Source: Rhizobium rhizogenes (GTDB taxonomy: Bacteria; Pseudomonadota; Alphaproteobacteria; Rhizobiales; Rhizobiaceae). From it: 64,000 bases of DNA. How positions within the stretch are numbered: position 1 is the stretch's first letter; each line of letters begins with the position of its first letter. The position numbers were made by a program, and so were the translations under genes. A model generated the notes under the pieces. The model was not told the origin of the DNA, searched no databases, and saw only the letters and a program-made list of their open reading frames with translations. The DNA lies in the NCBI RefSeq assembly GCF_002005205.3, contig NZ_CP019702.2, positions 1,051,001-1,115,000 on the forward strand. The letters are read 5' to 3'. Positions 8,484-18,248 of this stretch are shown piece by piece.

Positions 8484-9245
8484 ATGACCGGTGAAGACAA
8501 GAACGGGACGAAAGATGAGGACGGCAATCCGCAGGAGAAAAAGAGACGCAACAGCGTCAACCTGACGGAACTTGCCTATGAGCGCATCGAGCACCTGATC
8601 ATTACCTGTGAGCTCAAGCCGGGCCGCTTTCTTTCCATTCAGGATTTGCAGAGAGAGACCGGATTGAGCCGCACACCCGTGCATCAGGCGGTCAGCCGGC
8701 TGGCCGCCGATACGCTCGTGATCATTCAACCCCGTCATGGTCTGCAGATCGCGCCCATCGACCTTGCCCGCGAGCGAATGCTTCTGCGCTTGCGGCGCGA
8801 CCTCGAGCGTTTCGTCGTGTCGCTGGCCGCCGAGCACTCCACGTCCACGCACCGTTCGCAGATGCTGCACATCACCCGCATTCTGAAAGACCAGCGTGAC
8901 ACCATGGCGATCGGCGATTTCAATATTTTCGACCGCCGCATCGACAGGCTGATCCTGCTGGCGGCGGGAGAGCCCTTCCTCGAGCATACGCTGCGGCCGC
9001 TCCACACCCTGTTCCGACGTATCGGCCTTATCCACCACCGCAATATAGGCGGCGCGGAAAGCCTTGCCGGAAGCATCCAGAGCCATATCGGCATACTCGA
9101 GGCAATCGCCAAGCGGAATGTCGCCCTCGCCGTCGAGGCGTCCGACCAGCTGATCGACTATGTCGATCGGATGTTCGATGCCCTGGAGAGGGACATCGAC
9201 CCGTCCATCCTCGATTCCAGCCTGGAATCGCTGATCTCGCTGTGA
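8484..9245 (+). CDS. GntR-family (FCD) transcriptional regulator
   Basis: 253 residues. A charged N-terminal extension of about 25 residues ('DKNGTKDEDGNPQEKKRR') precedes the winged helix with 'GRFLSIQDLQRETGLSRTPVHQAVSRLA' and a helical FCD-like sensor domain. The canonical FCD metal histidines are less obvious than in the regulator at 4.4 kb, although 'HIGILEAI' and 'DRRIDRLILLAA' occupy the expected places. It is transcribed away from the idonate-dehydrogenase-like/SDR/dgoD operon, which it most probably controls. It ends 45 bp from the convergent ABC ATPase gene. Confidence 0.85.
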   Translation: MTGEDKNGTKDEDGNPQEKKRRNSVNLTELAYERIEHLIITCELKPGRFLSIQDLQRETGLSRTPVHQAVSRLAADTLVIIQPRHGLQIAPIDLARERMLLRLRRDLERFVVSLAAEHSTSTHRSQMLHITRILKDQRDTMAIGDFNIFDRRIDRLILLAAGEPFLEHTLRPLHTLFRRIGLIHHRNIGGAESLAGSIQSHIGILEAIAKRNVALAVEASDQLIDYVDRMFDALERDIDPSILDSSLESLISL

Positions 9246-9290
9246 AGTATCGCCCCTTGCGTCCTTCATGATCCGGCTCCGGTGCTGAGA

Positions 9291-10451
<1,161 letters not shown>

Positions 10452-10466
10452 TTCAAAAATCCTTTA

Positions 10467-11297
10467 TCAGCCCTTGACGCTGCCGGCCGTCATACCGGCC
10501 ACGACATAACGCTGGACAAGAAGGTAAAACAGGACAGCGGGAAGCGTGTAGATGAAGCCGACGGCCATGACGGAATGAACCGGCGTCGACAACTCGCCGA
10601 CGAAACCGGCAAGCCCCACCGAGGCGGTGCGCAGACTTTCGCTGCTGATAAGCGTCTGGGCGAAAACATACTCGTTCCAGCCGTTGAAGAATGCGATGAC
10701 CGAGGCGGCGGCGAGCGTCGGCCCGATCAGCGGCACCACGATCAGAAGTACCACGTCGAGCTTGGAGCATCCTTCCATGCGGGCGGCCTCCTCCACCTCG
10801 ATCGGCACCGCGTCGATGGCCCCTTTGAGAATCCAGGCGATGACCGGCACCGTAAAGGCGGTGTTGGCGAGGATCAGGCCGGTCAAAGTATTGAGCAGCC
10901 CGAGATCGCCGAAAATGGCGTAAAGCGGCACGACCAGCATGGCTTCGGGCAGCATCTGGGTCGCAAACAGCACGAAGCCGAGAAGCGCAAGGCCGACGAA
11001 CCGGAAACGGGACAGCGCATAAGCGGGCAGGATTGCCAGCACAATGCTCAGCACCGTCGTGCCGGAAGCAACGATCACGCTGTTTTTCAGCCATGTCGCA
11101 ACCGGTATGGTCTTGAACACGTCCTGATAAACATTCAGTTCCGAAAACGACGGCAGGAACTGCGGGGTTGCGGCAAAAAGCTCTGAAGACGTGGTGAGTG
11201 ATGTCACGAGCATCCAATAGATCGGGAAGACCGCAACGCCGAGAAGGGCGAGAACGCTGATCATGCGCAGGCTATGCTGCCAGGGAGAGGTTTTCAT
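10467..11297 (-). CDS. Carbohydrate ABC transporter permease (MalG type)
   Basis: 276 residues starting at ATG 11297, which overlaps the stop of the preceding permease gene as ATGA; a longer open frame upstream is only a shadow. It has six predicted membrane segments. The EAA loop 'EVEEAARMEGCSKLDVVLLIVVPLIGPTLAA' docks with the ATPase. The opening 'YWMLVTSLTTSSELF' is typical of the CUT1 MalG subunit. It pairs with the MalF-type permease to form the inner-membrane channel for an unidentified sugar or sugar derivative. Confidence 0.9.
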   Translation of the reverse strand: MKTSPWQHSLRMISVLALLGVAVFPIYWMLVTSLTTSSELFAATPQFLPSFSELNVYQDVFKTIPVATWLKNSVIVASGTTVLSIVLAILPAYALSRFRFVGLALLGFVLFATQMLPEAMLVVPLYAIFGDLGLLNTLTGLILANTAFTVPVIAWILKGAIDAVPIEVEEAARMEGCSKLDVVLLIVVPLIGPTLAAASVIAFFNGWNEYVFAQTLISSESLRTASVGLAGFVGELSTPVHSVMAVGFIYTLPAVLFYLLVQRYVVAGMTAGSVKG

Positions 11298-12217
11298 GCG
11301 CGTCTCCCCTGCGCACGTTCGGCACGCTGCGATATCTTGAAGTAGATCATTGTCACGACGAGCGCGATGGCGAGGCCCACCATGCCGATGGAGGCGGCAC
11401 TGCCAAGCTCGCGATAGACGAAGCCCTGGCGGTAAAGCTCGATCACCAGCGTATTGGTCGCACCGATCGGCCCTCCCTGCGTCATCAGCCAGATCAGATC
11501 GAAACGGCGCAGCGACCATATGGTGACGAAGAGGGCGAGCAGCAGCACGGTCGGCTGGATGGTTGGCCAAACAGCCGTCTTGAAGACGTTGAACCGGTCG
11601 GCTCCGTCGATGATCGCGGCTTCGCGCACTTCCGATGGAACGCCCTGCAGGGCTGCCAAGATGACGACCGAAGAAAACGGAAATATCTGCCAGATGGTCG
11701 TGATCATGATGGCAGGCAGGGCAAGCGAGGGATTGTCCAGCCAGTTTTCGTTGGAAAACGGCAGGCCCAGCACTCTCAGCGCATAATTGAACACGCCATA
11801 TTGCGAGTTGAGCATCCAGGTGAAGATCAGCGCAACGGCAACCGGCGGCGCCGCCCAGGGCACCGTTACCAGAGCGCGGGCAATACCGCGTCCGGTAAAG
11901 GGGTTGTTGAGAAGCAGCGCCGTACCGAGACCGAAACCGATCGCCAGCACGACGCAGAGGATCGTATAGATCAGCGTGACCCAGAGAACCTGCGCGAAAT
12001 CGCTGGTTTCGAAGATGTAGAGATAGTTTTCGAAACCGACAAAGAGCTGGTCGTCGGGAGACAGCAGCGAAGTCGATGTGAAACTAAGCTTCAGCTCCTG
12101 CAGCAAGGGGTAGATTTGAAACAGCAGAAGATAAAGGGCGACAGGCGCGGCGAACCAATAAGGTGTCCACCGGCTGCCCTCGATCCCGCTTCGTGAGCCG
12201 GATGATCGCATCGACAT
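11294..12217 (-). CDS. Carbohydrate ABC transporter permease (MalF type)
   Basis: 307-residue CUT1 inner-membrane permease. An N-terminal membrane helix contains 'PVALYLLLFQIYPLLQELKLSF'. The EAA motif 'EVREAAIIDGADRFNVFKTAVWPTIQPT' lies near residues 200-226, followed by 'TQGGPIGATNTLVIELYRQGF', a family landmark. It lies 40 bp after the binding protein gene, with a stable stem-loop between them, and overlaps the next permease by 4 bp. Substrate is unknown; the surrounding sugar-acid enzymes make an oligosaccharide or glycoside of an aldonate or uronate conceivable. Confidence 0.9.
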   Translation of the reverse strand: MSMRSSGSRSGIEGSRWTPYWFAAPVALYLLLFQIYPLLQELKLSFTSTSLLSPDDQLFVGFENYLYIFETSDFAQVLWVTLIYTILCVVLAIGFGLGTALLLNNPFTGRGIARALVTVPWAAPPVAVALIFTWMLNSQYGVFNYALRVLGLPFSNENWLDNPSLALPAIMITTIWQIFPFSSVVILAALQGVPSEVREAAIIDGADRFNVFKTAVWPTIQPTVLLLALFVTIWSLRRFDLIWLMTQGGPIGATNTLVIELYRQGFVYRELGSAASIGMVGLAIALVVTMIYFKISQRAERAQGRRA

Positions 12218-12247
12218 TACTCGCTATCTGAAAATTACAGGCAAAGT

Positions 12248-12269
12248 CTGCGCCGCATCAGCGGCGCAG
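12248..12269 (-). promoter_or_regulatory. GC-rich stem-loop at the end of the ABC binding protein gene
   Basis: CTGCGCCGC-ATCA-GCGGCGCAG is a perfect 9-bp stem with a 4-base loop. It includes the last codons and stop of the binding protein gene. No T tract follows in the direction of transcription, so it is more likely an mRNA-stabilising or processing hairpin than a full terminator. Such hairpins, as in malE-malF, raise binding-protein yield relative to permeases. Confidence 0.5.
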
Positions 12270-13502
12270 TACCCGTCGCTCGATCAGCCGCTGCGCGGCA
12301 TCCATGGCGTCCTTGGGATTTTCCCCGCCCTGAAGAACCTTCAGCACGCTCTCAAGCACGATCTGCTGGATTTCCGGCGTCTTCGTCTCAAGCCCCATGA
12401 CCAGTTGCGGGACCGCGGTTTCGACCTGTTTGTCATAAACGGTGAGCCAGGGCTGCGCCGCCAGATCCTCGGCGGAATATTGCGTCACCGTACCAACGAT
12501 GGTTCCCATGGCCTTTTGCAGGCCCTGCTGATTTTCCGGTTCCAGCGCCCATTTCAGGAAAGTGACGGCCGCATCCTTGTGCTTGGTATTGGCGTTGATC
12601 GACAGCATGGTCATGATCAGGCCCTGGGCGGGCGTCGGGAAAGGAGAAGGTGCGGCGGCAAAGGGAAGGTTCGGGGAGTTCTGGTGGAAGATCGCCGCAA
12701 CGCCGCCATTGTCGACATTCATGGCAATCTTGCCTTCCCAGAACATGCGCCGGTAGGTGGCGGCATCGGCGCCTTTCGGAGTGACATCGAGATCGTAGAC
12801 CGCCTTATAGGCCTCGATACCCTTGATGACCTCCGGGCTGTTTACCGTCAGATTGCCGGCAGCGTCGCTCCAGCGGCCACCAAATCCGTAGACGAAATTG
12901 CAGACGTCCTGCCAGAAACCGGCCCGCTCAGCCATCGTGGCGCGGTATGCGTAGCCATATTTGCCATCACCCGTCGTTTCCTTGGCGACCTTGAGGAAAT
13001 CCTCGAATGTCGTCGGCGGCGCGCCCTTGACGATATCCTTGTTGTAGAGAAGCCCGTAACCGGTGGAATCGAAGATCACGCCATAACGCTTGCCATTCAC
13101 GGCCAGATATTTGTCCGGACCGATGAATTTATATTGCGATGGATCGATAAGGCCATCGAGGGAAAGGACGCGCCCCGATGGTACGGCTGCGAAATAGTCG
13201 ATCTGGTCGAAGCGGACCAGATCCGGGCCACCGCCGCCGCCCATCTGCGTGAAGACCGTGTTGGCGAAGCTGGAGAACGGGATCGCAATCGGCTCGACCT
13301 CGATCTTGTCCTGACTTTCGTTGAATTTCTGAACCCACGCCTTGGCGCGGTCGCCGCGCCCCGCCTCGGAGAACATCGCCGCAGCAAATGTGATTTTCTC
13401 TTTCGCCTGCTGCGCGAAGGCCGTGCCCGACAGGGCCGAGACCAGCAACGCCGATGCCAGAACGCCGCGAACAACTCCGCGTCTTGAATGCAGATAAGCC
13501 AT
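12258..13502 (-). CDS. ABC transporter extracellular solute-binding protein (family 1)
   Basis: 414 residues with a clear Sec signal peptide ending near 'GTAFAQQ'. The family-1 core contains 'GRGDRAKAWVQKFNESQDKIEVEPI', 'GGGGPDLVRFDQID', 'GYGLLYNKDIVKGAPPTTFEDFLKVAKE' and the late 'AAVTFLKWALEPENQQGL' segment. It is the first gene of the importer operon and delivers a carbohydrate-like ligand to the MalFG-type permeases. The 274 bp upstream (13503-13776) carry the promoter and a GTGA-N4-TCAC element at 13587-13598; no further gene is seen there. Confidence 0.92.
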   Translation of the reverse strand: MAYLHSRRGVVRGVLASALLVSALSGTAFAQQAKEKITFAAAMFSEAGRGDRAKAWVQKFNESQDKIEVEPIAIPFSSFANTVFTQMGGGGGPDLVRFDQIDYFAAVPSGRVLSLDGLIDPSQYKFIGPDKYLAVNGKRYGVIFDSTGYGLLYNKDIVKGAPPTTFEDFLKVAKETTGDGKYGYAYRATMAERAGFWQDVCNFVYGFGGRWSDAAGNLTVNSPEVIKGIEAYKAVYDLDVTPKGADAATYRRMFWEGKIAMNVDNGGVAAIFHQNSPNLPFAAAPSPFPTPAQGLIMTMLSINANTKHKDAAVTFLKWALEPENQQGLQKAMGTIVGTVTQYSAEDLAAQPWLTVYDKQVETAVPQLVMGLETKTPEIQQIVLESVLKVLQGGENPKDAMDAAQRLIERRVLRR

Positions 13503-13776
13503 TTGGATCCTCCATCCTTATACGCATATCCGGCGGACGTTTCCTCCACCGCCGGACATGCCTCCTCATCCGCAAACTAGAATGTTGTGATATTTCACGA
13601 AAGTCAATGCCATTGCTGACCGATTGTGACCGGAGAAAACCACACCGCCACATTGCCCATGATCTCAGATATTTAGCCGCCGGCTCGGCGCGCTTCCGTA
13701 AGCCAAACTGTCATGCCGGCAAGGGCTCGATACTTCAAAGGTAAAGTAGCCACCGCCCAGGTGGAGACGATTCCAC

Positions 13777-14664
13777 TCAGCCATGCAGCGCCGCGGTAAG
13801 CCAGGCCGCCGCGCGATCGGTCGCCATTGTCCTTCGCGATTTGGTTGGCAAGACAACGTTGTAGCGCGCGCCTGAAGGCATTCTGGTGTCATCAAAAGGC
13901 ACCAGTGTCCCGTCATCCAGAAAGGTCTTCACAAGAAGTCCCCACCCCAGCGCCAGCCCCTGCCCTTCGCGCGCGGCAAAAATGGTTTCGGTATAGTGAT
14001 TGAAGCGCAGGGTCGGCTTTATCTCGAAGCGGAGATCGAGGCTGGAAAGCCAGTGGCTCCAGGAAAGCCAGGACCTGTCTTCAACATCCGTTTCTATCAG
14101 TTCATCGGCAGCCGCCAGAGACCCTGCCCCGCGCTTTTCCAGATAACCGGGTGAACATACCAGCATAAGCACATCGTCGCGCGACGCGATGACCGTTCCG
14201 TCACTGAACGGAGGAACGCCGTACCGGATGGCTATATCGATATCGCCGTCATCAAGGTTGATGCGTGTATCCTGTGAAACGACCCGGATCTGAATTCCGG
14301 GGTTCTGCGCACGGAAATCGGCAAGGCGCGGAAGCAGCCAGAAGGACGAAAACGCGACCGTCGCGCCGATTGTGACGACGTCTTTCGCCGATCCCTTGAT
14401 GGCATCGATCGTCTCCGCGATGTTGACGAAGCTTTGCGCCAATGACGCTCCCAGAGCCTCGCAGGCGGCGGTGGGCTCAATCGCCCGGTGCTTGCGGATG
14501 AACATCGGCACGCCCAGCTCATCCTCCAGCAGGGCGATCTGTCTGCTGACCGCCGCCTGGGTAACGCCAAGTTCCCCGGCAGCCGCGGTGAAGCTTCTCC
14601 GACGCAAAACCGCCTCGAGCATGATCAGCGCCGTAAGCGACGGCAGGCGTTTGCGAAACTGCAT
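13777..14664 (-). CDS. LysR-family transcriptional regulator
   Basis: 295 residues. N-terminal winged helix 'SLTALIMLEAVLRRRSFTAAAGELGVTQAAVSRQIALLEDELGVPMF' (about 9-55), then a periplasmic-binding-like effector domain with 'DIDIAIRYGVPPFSD' characteristic of the GcvA/AmpR-like subgroup. It is divergent from the Rieske oxygenase gene with only about 107 bp between the translation starts, which includes AT-rich sequence around 14683-14712. It very probably regulates the oxygenase/reductase pair, as LysR proteins usually do for the gene they face. Confidence 0.88.
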   Translation of the reverse strand: MQFRKRLPSLTALIMLEAVLRRRSFTAAAGELGVTQAAVSRQIALLEDELGVPMFIRKHRAIEPTAACEALGASLAQSFVNIAETIDAIKGSAKDVVTIGATVAFSSFWLLPRLADFRAQNPGIQIRVVSQDTRINLDDGDIDIAIRYGVPPFSDGTVIASRDDVLMLVCSPGYLEKRGAGSLAAADELIETDVEDRSWLSWSHWLSSLDLRFEIKPTLRFNHYTETIFAAREGQGLALGWGLLVKTFLDDGTLVPFDDTRMPSGARYNVVLPTKSRRTMATDRAAAWLTAALHG

Positions 14665-14771
14665 GACACCCTCTTTGCATTACATTTCATTATACCAGCC
14701 TGAGAATTAATGCCGTTGAGAAACAAGGGATGCAAGCGCAATCTCCATGCAAACAAGCATCAGGGGATATC

Positions 14772-16025
14772 ATGCTAAACAAGCTCGCATCATCCATTTC
14801 GTCATTGCTCGATGCCCGCACCAACGGGCACTCCCTGCCAGCCGGTCTCTATACGCGCGACGATGTGTTCGAAGCCGACATCGAGGTATTTTTTCACAAG
14901 CACTGGATCTGTGTGGGTCTCGACTGCGACGTTCCGGAAGCCGGCGACGCCACGGTGGTCGACATCGGCAGGACGAGCCTCATCCTCCTGCGGGACGACG
15001 AAGGTGAAATCCGCGTGCTGCACAATGTCTGTCGCCATCGCGGTGCGCGTCTGCTGGATGCCGGCAGCACGATCATCTCGAGGCTCGTCTGCCCCTACCA
15101 CACATGGACCTATGAACTGACCGGCGAGCTCAGCTATGCGCCGCATATGGGTAAGGACTTCGACAAGAATTGTCACAGCCTGCGGCAGGTGAATTTCAAA
15201 TCGATCGGCGGCCTGATTTACGTCTGTCTTTCCGACAATCCGCCTGAAGATATCGACCTCCTCGAACGGACGATGGCAGAACGTCTCGCCCCCTATGACA
15301 TCCGCAATGCGAAGATCGCACATCAGACCGACGTCATCGAGGATGGCAACTGGAAGCTGACGATGGAAAACAACCGCGAGTGCTATCATTGCTCGGCAAA
15401 CCATCCGGAACTCTGCGTTTCCTTCGTCGATCTCGACTTCGGTTTCGACCCGGAGACATTGAGCCCCGAAGACCGGGAACAGGCCGAGGAACATTTCCGG
15501 CTTTATGACGAGCGGACAAGGGCATGGGAAACGGATGGCTTTCCCTCCTCGGCCGTCGAACAGCTTACGGATTGCGCAACCAACTTCAGAACGCAGCGTC
15601 TGATCATTTCCGGCGCCGGCGAATCCCAGACCCATGATGCGACGGCCGCTTCCGCCAGACTTCTCGGCCATATGACCCGAAAGGATCTGGGCGACACACA
15701 TCTCTGGGGACACAATTCCTGGAATCACTTCATGGGTGACCATGCGGTTGTTGCAATCGTCATTCCGCTCTCGGCCGGAAAAACCCTCGTGCGCACGAAA
15801 TGGCTGGTTCACAAGGACGCCGTTGAAGGTGTCGACTATGATTTCGACAAGCTGACCGATGTGTGGATCGCGACCACCGATCAGGATGCGGATCTGGTCG
15901 CCCGCTCCCATGCCGGCGCCCTCGATCCCGCCTATCGGCCCGGCCCCTATTCCCGTTTTTCCGAAACCAATCTCGACAAGTTCGCGACGTGGTACATCGA
16001 CCGGATGCGCGCCAATGGATATTGA
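14772..16025 (+). CDS. Rieske [2Fe-2S] oxygenase, glycine-betaine/quaternary-amine demethylase type (GbcA-like)
   Basis: 417 residues from the ATG at 14772, preceded by AGGGGATATC; an earlier in-frame ATG at 14730 has no ribosome site. It has Rieske cluster ligands C87/H89 ('NVCRHRGARLL') and C107/H110 ('CPYHTWTY'). The mononuclear iron site lies in 'ENNRECYHCSANHPEL' (H206, H211). 'ECYHC' with this length marks the GbcA/stachydrine-demethylase branch, which removes a methyl group from glycine betaine or proline betaine as formaldehyde. It overlaps the reductase gene by 11 bp. Together with the nearby betaine-type importer and amino-acid genes, the substrate may be a proline betaine; glycine betaine is the main alternative. 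Confidence 0.85.
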   Translation: MLNKLASSISSLLDARTNGHSLPAGLYTRDDVFEADIEVFFHKHWICVGLDCDVPEAGDATVVDIGRTSLILLRDDEGEIRVLHNVCRHRGARLLDAGSTIISRLVCPYHTWTYELTGELSYAPHMGKDFDKNCHSLRQVNFKSIGGLIYVCLSDNPPEDIDLLERTMAERLAPYDIRNAKIAHQTDVIEDGNWKLTMENNRECYHCSANHPELCVSFVDLDFGFDPETLSPEDREQAEEHFRLYDERTRAWETDGFPSSAVEQLTDCATNFRTQRLIISGAGESQTHDATAASARLLGHMTRKDLGDTHLWGHNSWNHFMGDHAVVAIVIPLSAGKTLVRTKWLVHKDAVEGVDYDFDKLTDVWIATTDQDADLVARSHAGALDPAYRPGPYSRFSETNLDKFATWYIDRMRANGY

Positions 16026-17106
16026 TCTTGCAACAAGGAAAAGCGGTGCGGTTGCAGATCGCGGCGTGTGGGATCCGGAGCATGACGACACGCTTGTCTG
16101 CATCGACGTTCATCAGGAAACCCATGATGTGAAGAGTTTCACCTTCGCATCCCCGCATGGAAAGCGGTTCGATTTCGAAGGTGGCCAGTATTTTCTCTTC
16201 GATTTTCCGATGGGGAACGATGCCGAAGCGCGCTGCTACAGCATCTCGTCATCCCCCCACCGGTCGAATGCTTTCAGCGTCACGGTCAAGCGCGTGGCGA
16301 ACGGTCGAGTATCGAACTGGCTTCACGACAATCTGGCCAGGGGCATGACGGTCAGCGCGCAAGGCCCGCTTGGGCAATTCATCCGCCCGCGTGCCGTCTC
16401 TTCCAAACTGCTTCTTCTCTCCGGCGGTTCGGGAATAACCCCGGTGATGTCGATCCTTCGCGACCTTGCGGATCGCTGTGAACCCGCAGATGTCGTCTTC
16501 ATGCACGCGGCGCGGACGCCGCTCGATCTGATATTCCGCGATGAACTGAACTGTCTTGCCGCTCGAATGAAGGGGCTGCGTCTGCATTTTCTTCCCGAAA
16601 CAGTGCTTGGAGAGCCGTCATGGCCGGGCCTCACCGGCCGCATCACAGCCGAATTCATGAAGCTTGCCGTACCCGATATTGCTGATCGAACCGTCATGTG
16701 CTGCGGCCCGGCGCCTTTCATGGCGGCAGCCCGTTCGATTTCATCGGCGCTCGGGGTTCCAGCGCAAACCTATATTGAGGAGAGCTTCGACGCGGCGGTG
16801 ATCGATGAAACGGGGCTTCCAGCAGAGGAGGCCGCGGCGAGCCGGTTATGGCAGGTTGAATTTCAGAAACAGGGCCGGAATATTGAAGTGCGAAGCGACC
16901 AGACCGTTTTGTCGTCGGCAAAAAAGTCCGGGGTTCGCCTGCCCTCGTCCTGCTCCAACGGCGTCTGCGGCACATGCAAGTCGAAACTGGTGTCTGGCAT
17001 CGTCGACATGAACCACAATGGCGGGATAAGGCAACGCGAGATCGACGCCGGAATGTTTTTGCCTTGCTGCTCGCGGCCGCTTAGCGATCTTGTCATCGAC
17101 CGCTAA
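16015..17106 (+). CDS. Flavodoxin/ferredoxin-type reductase of the Rieske demethylase (GbcB-like)
   Basis: 363 residues from ATG 16015, which overlaps the oxygenase stop. It has FAD-binding R73-CYS ('RCYSISSSP'), pyridine-nucleotide site 'GGSGITPVMS' (137-146), 'CCGPAPFM', and a C-terminal plant-type [2Fe-2S] ferredoxin domain with C313, C318, C321 and a late cysteine in 'PCCSRP'. It passes electrons from NAD(P)H to the Rieske oxygenase. The fused ferredoxin matches GbcB-class reductases. A perfect 8-bp stem after the stop (17124-17148) separates it from the convergent AraC gene. Confidence 0.88.
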   Translation: MDIDLATRKSGAVADRGVWDPEHDDTLVCIDVHQETHDVKSFTFASPHGKRFDFEGGQYFLFDFPMGNDAEARCYSISSSPHRSNAFSVTVKRVANGRVSNWLHDNLARGMTVSAQGPLGQFIRPRAVSSKLLLLSGGSGITPVMSILRDLADRCEPADVVFMHAARTPLDLIFRDELNCLAARMKGLRLHFLPETVLGEPSWPGLTGRITAEFMKLAVPDIADRTVMCCGPAPFMAAARSISSALGVPAQTYIEESFDAAVIDETGLPAEEAAASRLWQVEFQKQGRNIEVRSDQTVLSSAKKSGVRLPSSCSNGVCGTCKSKLVSGIVDMNHNGGIRQREIDAGMFLPCCSRPLSDLVIDR

Positions 17107-17123
17107 ACACCGGCATGGGTTGA

Positions 17124-17148
17124 ACGGCATCACACACAAGGATGCCGT
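17124..17148. terminator. Inverted repeat between convergent reductase and AraC genes
   Basis: ACGGCATC, nine-base loop, GATGCCGT: perfect 8-bp arms 17 bp after the reductase stop. The following sequence is only modestly T-rich on either strand, so it could be a weak bidirectional terminator or simply a stem that protects both 3' ends. Confidence 0.4.
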
Positions 17149-17205
17149 CTCCCGTTCTTGCAAGCCCCCGGTAATATCGATCATCGGCGCTTCTGACGCA
17201 CGGAA

Positions 17206-18216
17206 TCAGCGCGCGCCCAGAAAAATGGAACGCAGGTGTGACGGGGTCTGCCCGAATTCCTTCTTGAATGAGCGTGTGAACTGCGAGGCCGTGTGAAAGC
17301 CGAGATCGAGCGCAATATCGGTCAGTGGCAATTTCGTCTGCGTGAGAAGCACCTTGGCACGCTCAAGGCGCACCCGCACATAGGCCCGCGCCGGCGAAAT
17401 GCCCGCCTCCTTCTCGAATATCCGCTCCAGCTGCCTGCGCGTCACGCCCACGAATGCCGCAAGCTGAGCAATCGGCATATCGCCGTCCAGATGCTGCTCC
17501 ATCATGATCATGACCGCCCTGAGACGCGTGTCACTGTACTCCTCGTAAAGCGGTCTTCTTGGCTGGATTTCCAGATGGGAGCGCGCCTTCTCGATCTGCA
17601 ACACTTCAAGGGCGTTTCGCTCCGCATCGGGGCTGATGTGGCGCCGGACGAGGGCTGCCGCCATATCGGCGGCACTGCTGCCTCCGGCGCAGGACCCCCG
17701 GCGTCTGTCGAGATTGAAAATCCTGTCCGGCCTGACTGACAGCCGCGGAAACCGCTCCCTGAACGCCTTGGCATGAAGCCAGCTCACGCAGACGTCGTGG
17801 TTCTTCATCAACCCCGCTTCAGCCAGAATGAATGTGCCGGTGCAGATACCGAGCAAGGGAACCTTCCTCGCATCGGCAAGCTTTAAAAACGCGATCGTCT
17901 CGTGATCGACGGGATCTTCCCTGTTCAGCAATCCGCCGATGACGGCGATATAATCGAACCGGGCGGGATCGACAAAATCCGATGTTGGGGCAACCTGCAC
18001 GCCGCAGCTTGAGACGATGAGATGGCGGGTACTGCCCAGCACCTGCCAGTCCGCCTTCACCCGTCCCGAGCGATCCTGTTCGTCGCTCGCAAGGCGCAGG
18101 GTATCGACGAACATTGCAAAGGCAGACAGCGTGAATGAGCGCGCCAGCACGAAGCCAACCTTGAGCCGGTTTGTCTGGTCCGTTGCCTCACCCTCTTTGT
18201 GCTGTTCCGGACGCAT
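17206..18216 (-). CDS. GATase1-AraC transcriptional regulator (GbdR/CdhR-like)
   Basis: 336 residues. A DJ-1/PfpI-like (glutamine amidotransferase 1) sensor domain occupies about residues 18-200, with 'GICTGTFILAEAG' at the nucleophile elbow. A C-terminal AraC DNA-binding domain contains 'MPIAQLAAFVGVTRRQLERIFEKE' and 'LPLTDIALDLGFHTASQFTRSFKKEFGQTPS'. This architecture is that of GbdR and CdhR, which sense betaine/dimethylglycine or carnitine. It is the last gene of the long minus-strand operon, 32 bp after the proline-racemase-family gene, and abuts the GbcAB-like pair, strengthening a betaine role. Ligand inferred from family and context. Confidence 0.88.
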   Translation of the reverse strand: MRPEQHKEGEATDQTNRLKVGFVLARSFTLSAFAMFVDTLRLASDEQDRSGRVKADWQVLGSTRHLIVSSCGVQVAPTSDFVDPARFDYIAVIGGLLNREDPVDHETIAFLKLADARKVPLLGICTGTFILAEAGLMKNHDVCVSWLHAKAFRERFPRLSVRPDRIFNLDRRRGSCAGGSSAADMAAALVRRHISPDAERNALEVLQIEKARSHLEIQPRRPLYEEYSDTRLRAVMIMMEQHLDGDMPIAQLAAFVGVTRRQLERIFEKEAGISPARAYVRVRLERAKVLLTQTKLPLTDIALDLGFHTASQFTRSFKKEFGQTPSHLRSIFLGAR

Positions 18217-18248
18217 CGCCTCGCTCTCCTCGCCGTTGCCTCACCCAC